Shown here in pieces: positions 1 through 7,349 of a stretch of 64,000 nucleotides of DNA. This DNA is from Nakamurella endophytica (GTDB taxonomy: Bacteria; Actinomycetota; Actinomycetes; Mycobacteriales; Nakamurellaceae). The position numbers were made by a program, and so were the translations under genes. The notes under the pieces are model-generated. The model had not been told where the DNA came from. It saw only the letters and a list, made by a program, of their open reading frames with translations, and made no database searches. The stretch's first letter is position 1, and the number at the start of each line of letters is the position of its first letter. Where the stretch lies: positions 186,001 through 250,000 of the forward strand of contig NZ_BMNA01000002.1 in the NCBI RefSeq assembly GCF_014646215.1. The letters are read 5' to 3'.

Positions 1-251
1 CGCTGCTGGAGGCCATGACCGCCGGGGCGCCAGTGGTGGCCAGCGACATCCCGGTGTTCCGGGAGGTCGCCGAGGACGCCGCCCTGCTCGTCCCGGTCGA
101 CGACACCCAGGCCTGGGTGCGGGCCGTGCACGAGCTGGACGACCCGGCCACCCGCGCGCGGCTGGCGGAGGCCGGGTACGCCAGGGCCGACGCGGCGAAC
201 TGGGACCGGTCCACCGCGGCGCTGGCCGCGGCCCTGGCGCCGCCCCGCTGA
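1..251 (+). CDS. Glycosyltransferase family 4, C-terminal end (partial)
   Basis: Only the last 83 codons lie in the window; the reading frame is open to the left edge, beginning at base 3. The visible segment LLEAMTAGAPVVASDIPVF is the typical donor-binding region near the end of GT-B glycosyltransferases (E-A-M-T-A-G-x-P-V-V-A-S), followed by the usual C-terminal helices. It should transfer a sugar from a nucleotide-sugar donor during assembly of the surface polysaccharide encoded to the right. The stop codon forms part of a hairpin shared with the convergent gene. The fold is certain enough, but donor and acceptor cannot be told from this fragment. Confidence 0.85.
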   Translation, partial: LLEAMTAGAPVVASDIPVFREVAEDAALLVPVDDTQAWVRAVHELDDPATRARLAEAGYARADAANWDRSTAALAAALAPPR

Positions 252-275
252 CCGGCCCGGCGCAGCGGCCGGTCA
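249..275. terminator. Bidirectional hairpin between convergent genes
   Basis: Nine-base arms TGACCGGCC and GGCCGGTCA are separated by nine bases. Each arm contains the stop codon of one of the two convergent genes, so termination signal and stop codons coincide. There is no U-tract, which is common in high-GC actinomycetes. Confidence 0.6.
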
Positions 276-1574
276 GTCCTGCAGCGCCGTCGGCGGGGCG
301 CCGGCGTCGGGCGAGGTGTACCCGTAGAACTCCGCGGCGTCCACAGTGCCGTCCCACAGCTGCGCGTCGTGCGCCCAGTAGAAGCCCAGGTAGCCGCAGC
401 TGCGGGCCAGGGACAGCGAGGTGGCCATCAGACCGCCGGCCGACCTGTCCGTGTAGTGCGCCCGGAACGTGGAACCTGCGGTATAGCCGGGGTTCTCGCC
501 CACCTTGGCCAGTCCGAACTCGTCCGCGACACGGCTGATCCACCGGGCCGCCGACCAGCTCTTCACCGCCGTCGAGGTGACCGGCACCTGCCGGTCCTCC
601 GGTGCGCAGCCGACGTCGCCGCCGGAGCCGTCACCGGTCGACGTCACGGACGCCACGATGTCGGGGTCGTGGGGGAGACGCTGGTAGACGTCCAGCCAGG
701 CGACGCCCTGGCCCGCCAGGCCCGGGGGGAGGTGCGCGGCGACGGCCCGGTCGAGGGCCTCGGGCTGCACGCCGACGCCCGGCGTCAGGATCTCGAAGTA
801 CCCGCGGAAGCCCAGCGAGCGCAGCAGGTCGATCTGCCAGGTCGCCGTCTCGGCCAGCGCGCCGACGTACCAGTCGTACCACTGCCGGACGGCCGTCGCG
901 TCCTCGCCGTCGTCACCCGGCCGCCAGTCCGGCAGGGGATTGGCGCCGACCGCGGTGGCCACCCGGTCGGCGTCCAGGGCGTCCGGCCCGAAGGCCCAGT
1001 AGGAGTCACCGGCCGGGAACAGCAGCTCGCCGCGGCCGCCCGAGGTGATCCGGACGGCGAAGAAGTCGCCGGCCGGGAACGCCTGCGCGACGCGCTGCAG
1101 GTACCGGTCGGCGGCCGCCCGGACGTCGCGGTCGAAGGTGAAGTCGACCTGGTCGGACCGCCGTCCGTCCTGGTCCACGAACCGGCTGTCGGGCAGGTCC
1201 CGCACCCAGCCAGGGGTGTAGTGCAGGCCCAGCCCCAGCGTCACCTGCATCCCGGCCGCCCGCAGGGTCCGGAACTGCTCGACCATCCGGCGCTCGTAGT
1301 CGACGTCCCAGTCGCCGGGCGCGGTCTCGTACCGGGACCAGGCCAGCTCGAGCATGGCGACCTTGACGCCGTGTCCGGAGAGGTCCCCGGCGTGCTCCGG
1401 CGCGGTCTGCAACGTGCCGAGAAATGGCGGGAGGAAATCGGAGCGAATGGCGTCCCCGGAGGTGATCCGCACGCAGGAAACGGCCGCCACGAATACCACC
1501 GCCATTCCGGCGAGCCACCGGGTGCGGCGTCGCGGCCACCGGCCACGGCGGCGGCGCTGGGCGGCTCCCGTCAC
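273..1574 (-). CDS. Exported TIM-barrel glycosidase-like protein, paralogue 1
   Basis: One of three paralogues in this window (others at 16409 and 18310). The GTG at 1574 was chosen because AGAAGGGG lies 7 bases upstream; an ATG at 1595 lacks such a site. This gives 433 residues. The N-terminus is arginine-rich, then has a hydrophobic stretch ending VAAVSC near residue 34, a possible lipobox, so the protein is probably exported and may be lipid-anchored. The body reads like a clan GH-A beta/alpha barrel: VTLGLGLHYTPGWV in the middle, SGGRGELLFP with a candidate acid/base Glu near residue 183, and KVGENPG with a candidate nucleophile Glu near 360. Both Glu positions are kept in all three paralogues. 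Activity is inferred; substrate unknown, possibly the polysaccharide made by neighbouring genes. Confidence 0.75.
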   Translation of the reverse strand: MTGAAQRRRRGRWPRRRTRWLAGMAVVFVAAVSCVRITSGDAIRSDFLPPFLGTLQTAPEHAGDLSGHGVKVAMLELAWSRYETAPGDWDVDYERRMVEQFRTLRAAGMQVTLGLGLHYTPGWVRDLPDSRFVDQDGRRSDQVDFTFDRDVRAAADRYLQRVAQAFPAGDFFAVRITSGGRGELLFPAGDSYWAFGPDALDADRVATAVGANPLPDWRPGDDGEDATAVRQWYDWYVGALAETATWQIDLLRSLGFRGYFEILTPGVGVQPEALDRAVAAHLPPGLAGQGVAWLDVYQRLPHDPDIVASVTSTGDGSGGDVGCAPEDRQVPVTSTAVKSWSAARWISRVADEFGLAKVGENPGYTAGSTFRAHYTDRSAGGLMATSLSLARSCGYLGFYWAHDAQLWDGTVDAAEFYGYTSPDAGAPPTALQD

Positions 1575-1791
1575 GGATGGACCCCTTCTCGACATTCGGA
1601 TGGCGGACGGTCGACGGTGTCCGTGCTGGTGCCCTGGTCCGTCCAGGCTACCCAGACGTTCGTTCGGTGATGGTGAACCGACTGTCGGTGAGCATCGGCC
1701 CGCGGCAGTGATCTGACCCACCCGGTGGGGGGAAATGTTCACCCGGCCCGGCCGAGATGTCCTGTTATTCTTTGTCTGTGAGGATCCCCCG

Positions 1792-2760
1792 ATGACGGCC
1801 GGGCAGTTGGACCACCGGGTCCGGCAGCCGGAGCCGTCCGGTCATTTCCGCCGCGCCGGCACGCGCGTGGCAGCGGCGCTGGACGCCGTTCTGTGCGCCG
1901 CCATCCGGCCCGTCGCCGGCGCGTTCCCGGGGCTGGCCCGGGCGCACGACTCGGTGATCATCAAGCACCGGATGCGCCAGTCGCTGGGGTACCGTCCGGA
2001 CCTGCGCAACCCGTCGACGTACAACGAGAAGCTGGGCTGGCGGATCCTGCACGGGGCGACCCCGTTGATCCGCCGGACGACCGACAAGGTCGCCGTCCGC
2101 GGCTATGTCGCCGAGAAGGGGCACGCGGACCTCCTGATCCCGTTGCTGGGGGTGTACGAGGACGTCCGGGAGATCGTCTGGGACGACCTGCCGGACAGCT
2201 TCGTGCTCAAGGCCAGTCACGGCTGCGAGATGAACATCATCGTCCGGGACAAGTCCGCGGTCGACCGGGACGCCGTCCTCGCCGAGGCCGGGAGCTGGTT
2301 GCGGCAGGACTACTACGAGAGCTCGCGGGAGTGGGCCTACCGCGGCATCCCGCGCCGGCTGCTGGTCGAGAAGCTGCTGCTGGGCGCGGACGGCAAGGTC
2401 CCCGCCGACTTCAAGTTCCTGGTCTTCCACGGCCGTACCGCCGCCGTCCGGGTGCACCTGGACCGGTTCGGGGACCACACCGTCACCTTCTTCGGCCGTG
2501 ACCTCGAGCCGCTGCCGGTGCGCCAGCGGTACCCCGTGAACGTGGACTACGTCCCGCCCCCTGAGGTGGCCGGGATGGTCGACATCGCCGAGGGCCTGGC
2601 CGCCGACTTCGACTACGCCAGGGTGGACCTCTACCTGGTGGACGGCCGGGTCTGGTTCGGCGAGATCACCCACCACGACGGCAACGCCCAGGTGTGGTTC
2701 CAGCCGGTCGACTTCGACCGCCGGCTCGGCGAACTCTGGCACCAGGACCGCAGCCGCTAG
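1792..2760 (+). CDS. TupA-like ATP-grasp protein
   Basis: The ATG at 1792 follows GAGGA at a sensible distance, giving 322 residues; an upstream ATG at 1735 lacks a good ribosome-binding site. The sequence matches the TupA-like ATP-grasp family (teichuronopeptide biosynthesis type): NPSTYNEKLGWR near the start, DSFVLKASHGCEMN in the nucleotide-binding region, LLVEKLL and DFKFLVFHG in the ATP-grasp core, and DYARVDLYLVDGRVWFGEIT as the C-terminal metal-binding strand with its Asp and Glu. Such enzymes attach amino acids or similar groups to surface polymers at the expense of ATP, and they usually sit in polysaccharide loci, as here. The attached group is unknown. Confidence 0.85.
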   Translation: MTAGQLDHRVRQPEPSGHFRRAGTRVAAALDAVLCAAIRPVAGAFPGLARAHDSVIIKHRMRQSLGYRPDLRNPSTYNEKLGWRILHGATPLIRRTTDKVAVRGYVAEKGHADLLIPLLGVYEDVREIVWDDLPDSFVLKASHGCEMNIIVRDKSAVDRDAVLAEAGSWLRQDYYESSREWAYRGIPRRLLVEKLLLGADGKVPADFKFLVFHGRTAAVRVHLDRFGDHTVTFFGRDLEPLPVRQRYPVNVDYVPPPEVAGMVDIAEGLAADFDYARVDLYLVDGRVWFGEITHHDGNAQVWFQPVDFDRRLGELWHQDRSR

Positions 2761-2962
2761 GACTTCCCGAGGCAGGCGCGCCCGTCGCTTCTACCGGCCG
2801 GCAGCGCGGTCACGGCCCACCGGGCCTCTCGGATCGGTTGCGGGCACATCGCGGACGCCCGATGCTCTCGTCGGTGCGCACCGCCGGGTCCGCAGACGCC
2901 GGTAGCCGGTACCCGACAGGCACCGGCCACCTGGCATCGCGCCGGCCCCGCCGGCACGTCGG

Positions 2963-3358
2963 TCACAGCACGAACAGCTGCTGCCGCGCCGCGTCGATGA
3001 CGTCCCGGATCAGCGTCGGGGTGTCCTCGTAGGCCGTGAAGGGCAGCAGGTGGGTGTGGAAGGACCGCGGGCCCATCTTCTCCACGTGCACCATCCGGTC
3101 GCCGACCATGGCCATGGCCATGCCGGTGGTGCCGGCCGGGTCGGTCACCTCGACACGGTGCCCCCGGTAGTCGAACGTGTGCCGCTGCGCGTCGCCCTTG
3201 CCGCCGCCGCCGGCGACCGCCGGGGCGGCGACGGCGGGTCCGGCGGCGGCCGGTGCCGGGGCCGTCGCACCGGCGCGACCCACGGCCAGGACCGCGGCGG
3301 CGGTCCCGGCGGCGCCGGCCACCGAACCCAGGATGATGCCGCGTCTGCTGACGGTCAT
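2963..3358 (-). CDS. melC1: Tyrosinase chaperone/co-factor MelC1
   Basis: A 131-residue protein with an exported-protein N-terminus: SRR near residues 4-6, a long Ala-rich hydrophobic stretch, then a Pro/Ala linker. SRRGIILG resembles a twin-arginine start. The mature part (HTFDYRGHRVEV, then RMVHVEKMGPRSFHTHLLPF and PTLIRDVIDAA) fits the MelC1 family, which delivers copper to apo-tyrosinase and carries it through the Tat pathway. AGGAG lies 8 bases before the ATG. It is downstream of, and 34 bp from, the tyrosinase gene, the reverse of the usual Streptomyces melC1-melC2 order. No other copy of the co-factor is nearby. Confidence 0.85.
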   Translation of the reverse strand: MTVSRRGIILGSVAGAAGTAAAVLAVGRAGATAPAPAAAGPAVAAPAVAGGGGKGDAQRHTFDYRGHRVEVTDPAGTTGMAMAMVGDRMVHVEKMGPRSFHTHLLPFTAYEDTPTLIRDVIDAARQQLFVL

Positions 3359-3392
3359 CGAGATCTCTCCTCTGTCATGGGGACCGCGGGCG

Positions 3393-4298
3393 TCACAGGT
3401 AGTCGTAGCCCAGAGTCGTGGTGTCGTGCGGGTTCTGCACCTTCGCCGGCGTCCACGCCGACGACAGCAGGAACTTCATCGTGTCGCCCGAGCGCTGGCC
3501 GACCGGCCCGGTGGGGGAGATCGGCGCGTACGGCCGCAGCGTGGTGCCGCCACCCTGCTGCCAGCGGTACCAGATGCGGTCGACGTTGGCGTGGTGGATC
3601 CAGAACACCGGGTCGTTGAGCGAGGTGCCGACCATCATGTCGCCGCCGACCCACCGGTGGACCTGGTTGTGCAGGCGGGGTCCGGCGTTCCAGCCCTCGA
3701 GACGGCTGCGGAAGCTCGCCGTGCTCTGGCCGTACGGCGAGATGTCGTAGGTCTTGTAGGTGTTCAGATCGGTGATCTGCGACTGGTCGGGAAGCGTCGG
3801 CGACCCCGCGGAGTCCCGGCCCAGCCGGCGCACCAGCCCGGTCGTCGACCGGGTGACGTACGCCTTCTTGGTGTTGTCGTACAGCAGCGCGTGCCAGGAG
3901 GCGAAGGGCCCGTTGAGCACCCGGTCGCTCTGCGTCCTGTCCCCGTCGGTGCCGAACCAGCTCGAGGTCCACAACTTGGACTTGCGCGGGTCGCCACCGT
4001 TCAGCGCGGCCTCGTTCTCCCAGCGCCAGTACGGGATGCCGCCGATGGTCGGGTCGATCGCCAGCAGCGCCGACTCCATCTCCCACAACGCCGCACGGTG
4101 CCAGGCCAGGAACACCGGCCCGTTGTGCGCGGCGTTGCTCTGCGAGCCGGCCGGCGTCGGGGTCAGCATGGCGTCCATGTGCCGCTTGACGAAGGCGTCG
4201 TAGCTGCCGTTCGCCTTGAGCTTGTTGAACGCCGCCGTCAACTTCTGGACCTGTGTCGTCGACCAGGTCATGATGTCGACACGCTTGCGCAGTGCCAC
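3393..4298 (-). CDS. melC2: Tyrosinase (type-3 copper monophenol oxidase)
   Basis: Starts at GTG 4298 with AAGGAG 9 bases upstream; 301 residues, a little longer than Streptomyces MelC2. Copper-A histidines are visible in VKRHMDAM and in AAHNGPVFLAWHR; copper-B histidines in LHNQVHRWVGGDM and DPVFWIHHANVDRIWYRW. There is no signal peptide, so export should depend on MelC1, encoded immediately downstream. The enzyme oxidises phenols such as tyrosine to quinones, leading to melanin. The operon lies between a TupA-like gene and a GT2 inside a glycan locus, so it may colour or cross-link an extracellular matrix; that link is inference. Confidence 0.93.
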   Translation of the reverse strand: MALRKRVDIMTWSTTQVQKLTAAFNKLKANGSYDAFVKRHMDAMLTPTPAGSQSNAAHNGPVFLAWHRAALWEMESALLAIDPTIGGIPYWRWENEAALNGGDPRKSKLWTSSWFGTDGDRTQSDRVLNGPFASWHALLYDNTKKAYVTRSTTGLVRRLGRDSAGSPTLPDQSQITDLNTYKTYDISPYGQSTASFRSRLEGWNAGPRLHNQVHRWVGGDMMVGTSLNDPVFWIHHANVDRIWYRWQQGGGTTLRPYAPISPTGPVGQRSGDTMKFLLSSAWTPAKVQNPHDTTTLGYDYL

Positions 4299-4372
4299 TC
4301 TCTCCAGCTCCTTCGGTGGTGTGCGGGCAGCAGCACGGGGGCGTCCGGACCGGACGCCCCCGTCCGCGCTTG

Positions 4373-5143
4373 CTACAGGTGGGCCAGGCGCAGTTGCACG
4401 AGCTGCCGGGCGAAGAGCAGACCCTGCTGCAGCGACGCCTTGCTCTCGCCGGCGAGCCGCTCCTCGAAGACGAACGGCACCTCCCGGACGGTGAGGTCGT
4501 GCTGCACGAGCAGCTCCAGCAGGATCTTGAAGCCCTGCGGGCGCAGTCGGCCGAGGTCCAGGGCCTTGCGGTCGACGCAGAAGAAGCCGGTCATCGGGTC
4601 CGAGCACTTGCGGCCCACCCGCAGCGGGAACAGCGCGCGCGCCGCCTTGGTCGAGCCGCCCGACACCCACCGGCGCCAGGTGCCGTCCAGCCCGCCGCGC
4701 TGCGGCAGTCCCTGGTAGCGGCTGGCGACGACCAGGTCGACACCGGGTTCGGCCACCATCTCGGCGAGCACCGGGACCAGCTCCGGCGGGTGCTGCAGGT
4801 CGCCGTCCATGACGACGACGTGCCGGCCCAGGGCCCGGTCCAGACCGACCGCGACGGCGCCGGACAGCCCGCCGATCCGGTCGGCGCCGCTGCGGTGGAC
4901 CAGCCGGACCGGCAGCTTGGCGCGCGCTCCGGCCTCCCGGATGGCGTCCGGGGTGTCGTCGACGGAGTCGTCGACGAACAGGATCTCGACCGACAGGTCG
5001 CCGCACGCGTCGGTCAACCGGTCGATGAGGGGCGCCACGTTGTCCCGCTCGTTGAAGGTGGGGACCAGCACGGTGAGCTCGACGCTCATCGGCCGGTCGG
5101 CCAGGTACTCGGTGGGCTCGATGACCTCCGCGGAGATCGTCAC
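4373..5143 (-). CDS. GT2 glycosyltransferase, DPM1-like
   Basis: 256 residues from an ATG at 5143. The family-2 GT-A fold is clear: LTVLVPTFNERDNV at residues ~24-37, EILFVDDSVDD, then VVMDGDLQHPPE carrying the metal-binding DxD equivalent, followed by VVASRY and MTGFFCVDRKAL. This arrangement is that of polyprenol-phosphate mannose or glucose synthases, but the C-terminal membrane segments seen in some relatives are missing, so it is a soluble or peripheral type. It probably moves a hexose from GDP- or UDP-sugar to a polyprenyl phosphate for the GT-C enzyme encoded at 13068. It is distinct from the Ppm1-like gene at 28905. Confidence 0.85.
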   Translation of the reverse strand: MTISAEVIEPTEYLADRPMSVELTVLVPTFNERDNVAPLIDRLTDACGDLSVEILFVDDSVDDTPDAIREAGARAKLPVRLVHRSGADRIGGLSGAVAVGLDRALGRHVVVMDGDLQHPPELVPVLAEMVAEPGVDLVVASRYQGLPQRGGLDGTWRRWVSGGSTKAARALFPLRVGRKCSDPMTGFFCVDRKALDLGRLRPQGFKILLELLVQHDLTVREVPFVFEERLAGESKASLQQGLLFARQLVQLRLAHL

Positions 5144-5209
5144 GTCGCTCGCCTTCCGTTCGGGATCCGGTACGTCTGGTGGAGTGCCGGCCGCAGTGCC
5201 GCCACGGTG

Positions 5210-6646
5210 TCAGGAAGCCATCGCCGCAGCGGACGGCCTGGTGGACAGGGCGTCGGGGATGCGGTCGGCGCGGCGGCGGGTGAGCTCCTGCCGGACGGTC
5301 CCGACGACCGTGCGGTCGTCCGGGCCGAACAGGGTGTGCGGGAGCCGCTCCACCAGCGCCACGTGCCGGCGCAGCAGGTCCGTGGGCAGGCTGCGCACGG
5401 AACTGGACAGCACCGACCAGGACGCCGAGTCCAGCGCGTCGCGCAGGACGTCGGGGTCGGCGTCGGCGGCGGCCAGCCGGGCCACCGCGTCGATGAACGG
5501 CTGGGGTCCGTTGTCCTGCACCGCCGGCACCGGGCACACGTCCACGTCGGGACAGTGCTCGGCGTCGGTGGTCATGGCGGCCTCCCACGCGTTGAACAGC
5601 GGGCTGCGGTCGCCGGAGGTCCGGGGGTCGTACAGGCCGGGGTAGGGACGCCGCTCGTAGCCGGCCTCGAAACCGCAGAGGTAGATGGCGGTCGGCGATC
5701 CGGTCTCGGCGAGAAGCCCCACCGCGAGGTCCATCAAGGAGATCGGCCAGCCGAGATCCCTGATCGCGGCGAGCCTCTGGTGGCCGCGCACGGCCTCCAG
5801 ACCGACGGCGACCAGCAGCTGCGCCGCCTCCAGCGCGGACTGCAGGTAGAACGAGACGTCCGGGGAGTGCAGCCGCACGGGCATCCGGTCCCTGGCCCAG
5901 CCGGTCAGCCGGCGGCAGATGATCGAGTTGTCGACGACGTGGGTGAACCGCGCCGCGCCGGTGACGACCTGGCCGCTGCGTGCCGCGCTCGCCAGCAGCC
6001 ACTCCGCCAGCTTCTTGGACGCCGCGTAGACGTCGTTGCTGTACGGCCGCATGGCCTTGCCGGTGGAGGCGTGCACCAGCGGGACGCCGTACCGGCGGCA
6101 GGCGTCCAGGACGTTGGCGGTGCCGGTCACGTTGGTCGACAGCGTCCGGGCCACCTCGCGCTCCGCCAGCGACGGGTCGTGCTGGGCGGCCAGGTGGTAG
6201 ACGAGCTGCGGGCGGAGCTCGCGGACGACGGCCGCCACGGCCTCGCGGTCCCGGACGTCCACGCTGCGGTACTCGACGCCGGCGACCCGACGGGCCGGCG
6301 CGCTGACTCCGCGGCTGAGGCTGACCAGGCGTTCCGGACGCCACTGCTGCAACTGCTCGAGCAGCGCGGAGCCGATGCATCCGGTGCCGCCGGTGACCAG
6401 CACGGTCCGGCCACGGTGCGCGGCCAGCGACCGCCGCGGGTCGACGGTGATGGCCCTGTCCCGCAGATCGCGGAAGCGCCGGTACTCCGCGCGCCCGGCG
6501 TCGGCCCGGTGCCGGATCAGCGCCTGGGTCGGGCCCATGAGCGCGGTGATGTCCGCAGCGCTCAGGTGCGGGCGGCCCGGCGGCACGGCCGCGGTCAGTG
6601 CCTGGACCAGCTCGTCCTGACCGTCGGTCGTGCCGGCCGGCTCCAT
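5210..6646 (-). CDS. SDR-family polysaccharide biosynthesis protein (epimerase/dehydratase type)
   Basis: Extended short-chain dehydrogenase: TVLVTGGTGCIGSALLEQL is the Rossmann NAD(P) motif, HLAAQHDPSLAE follows beta-4, and the catalytic YAASKK gives YxxxK. The pattern resembles the polysaccharide_synt_2 (CapD/FlaA1) group, acting on nucleotide-linked sugars. About 200 C-terminal residues after the SDR core carry no motif I recognise. The start is uncertain: ATG 6646 gives 478 residues but has no clear Shine-Dalgarno, and the frame stays open to 6808. It is transcribed away from the flippase, with about 700 bp of non-coding DNA between them. It probably supplies a modified sugar to this locus. 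Confidence 0.8.
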   Translation of the reverse strand: MEPAGTTDGQDELVQALTAAVPPGRPHLSAADITALMGPTQALIRHRADAGRAEYRRFRDLRDRAITVDPRRSLAAHRGRTVLVTGGTGCIGSALLEQLQQWRPERLVSLSRGVSAPARRVAGVEYRSVDVRDREAVAAVVRELRPQLVYHLAAQHDPSLAEREVARTLSTNVTGTANVLDACRRYGVPLVHASTGKAMRPYSNDVYAASKKLAEWLLASAARSGQVVTGAARFTHVVDNSIICRRLTGWARDRMPVRLHSPDVSFYLQSALEAAQLLVAVGLEAVRGHQRLAAIRDLGWPISLMDLAVGLLAETGSPTAIYLCGFEAGYERRPYPGLYDPRTSGDRSPLFNAWEAAMTTDAEHCPDVDVCPVPAVQDNGPQPFIDAVARLAAADADPDVLRDALDSASWSVLSSSVRSLPTDLLRRHVALVERLPHTLFGPDDRTVVGTVRQELTRRRADRIPDALSTRPSAAAMAS

Positions 6647-7137
6647 GGACGTGTGTCCGGACGTGTCGTCACCGTCCTCTCCTCGTTCGGCTGGGTCAGG
6701 GCAGTACTGCACCGGCGTGCGCTGCCCGAGAGGGCAGTCGCCGCCGAACGCTTCGATGCTGGACGGTGCCGTCGCCGCGCCACGACCGGCAAGCACCGTC
6801 GCGCACACCGGATTGCGATGCGCTGCAAGGTGTCTCGTCGGGGATACGCGCGTCGAACGTCATCGGCCGTCACTGCTGGCTCACGCTCGGACAGCGGCCC
6901 CCGCACCCGTCCGTCGACTATGGAAGCACATCGCGGGACCGGCGAATGTTAAGAGCTCGTTACACAAAGGCGAACTATCGCTCTCTCGGGGGGTCCGGCA
7001 GCTTTCTCACCTGCACGGACCCTCGGCTCGTCACCGACGGTGAGCTGTTTCGGTCCGACCGTGTGAGACTCCTCTCCCGCGTTCAACTCGCATGCGGCTT
7101 GCATTTTCGCTTCGTGACCGGCTCAATAAGGAGGTTC
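6647..7137. other. Non-coding region between divergent polysaccharide genes
   Basis: Roughly 490 bp with no convincing gene. It is richer in A/T around 6940-6985 (GAATGTTAAGAGCTCGTTAC), the most likely promoter zone for the flippase operon. A hairpin follows at 6991-7022 and a second weaker stem near 7027-7046. These would form a structured 5-prime leader ahead of the short ORFs at 7138 and 7275. It does not match any riboswitch consensus I know. Confidence 0.5.
6991..7022 (+). promoter_or_regulatory. Leader-region hairpin upstream of flippase operon
   Basis: Arms GGGTCCG (6991-6997) and CGGACCC (7016-7022) pair perfectly, with an inner GCAG/CTGC extension around a loop. It lies between the A/T-rich promoter zone and the first short ORF, so it would be transcribed in the leader. 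A control role (attenuation or mRNA stability) is inferred only. Confidence 0.4.
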
Positions 7138-7179
7138 ATGCTCACGACACGTGTGTGTCCGGACGATGCGGTCGCATGA
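7138..7179 (+). CDS. Putative 13-residue leader peptide
   Basis: ATG at 7138 is preceded by AAGGAGG four bases upstream (AATAAGGAGGTTCATG), one of the strongest ribosome-binding sites in the window. It opens MLTTRVCPDDAVA and then stops. The stop overlaps another ATG (ATGA at 7177). Its position about 170 bp ahead of the flippase gene suggests a translated leader. Nothing in the peptide is a strong run of one amino acid, so classical attenuation is not obvious. It could be chance. Confidence 0.4.
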   Translation: MLTTRVCPDDAVA

Positions 7180-7274
7180 ACCTGCCATCCCGCGCCCTGG
7201 TGCGGGTCTCGTCCGGGTCGGGGAAACGCGGTCCGAGCAGGCATTCTCGCCCGTCCGTGTCTTCAGGAGGTTGT

Positions 7275-7349
7275 GTGCGGCCGACTGCCGTTCCCGGGAC
7301 CACCCCGGCGTGCCGACCGACCGCACCGCTGCGGGGGTGTCGATCCTGA
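7275..7349 (+). CDS. Putative 24-residue leader peptide coupled to the flippase
   Basis: GTG at 7275 is preceded by AGGAGG four bases upstream. The frame runs 24 codons, and its TGA at 7347-7349 overlaps the flippase ATG as TGATG, the classical arrangement for translational coupling. The flippase itself has only a weak ribosome-binding site, which fits re-initiation after this ORF. The peptide has two Cys and several Pro/Arg residues and no domain. A longer in-frame version could begin at ATG 7177. Confidence 0.4.
   Translation: MRPTAVPGTTPACRPTAPLRGCRS

Noticed and set aside
4292-6952. An 886-residue open frame on the + strand
   Set aside because: It is antisense to the GT2 and SDR genes and encodes His/Gly/Arg-rich low-complexity sequence; high GC content keeps such frames free of stops.
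6940-7137. Cyclic di-GMP, cyclic di-AMP or other known riboswitch ahead of the flippase
   Set aside because: The stems seen do not carry the conserved loop sequences of those classes that I could recall; reported only as a structured leader.
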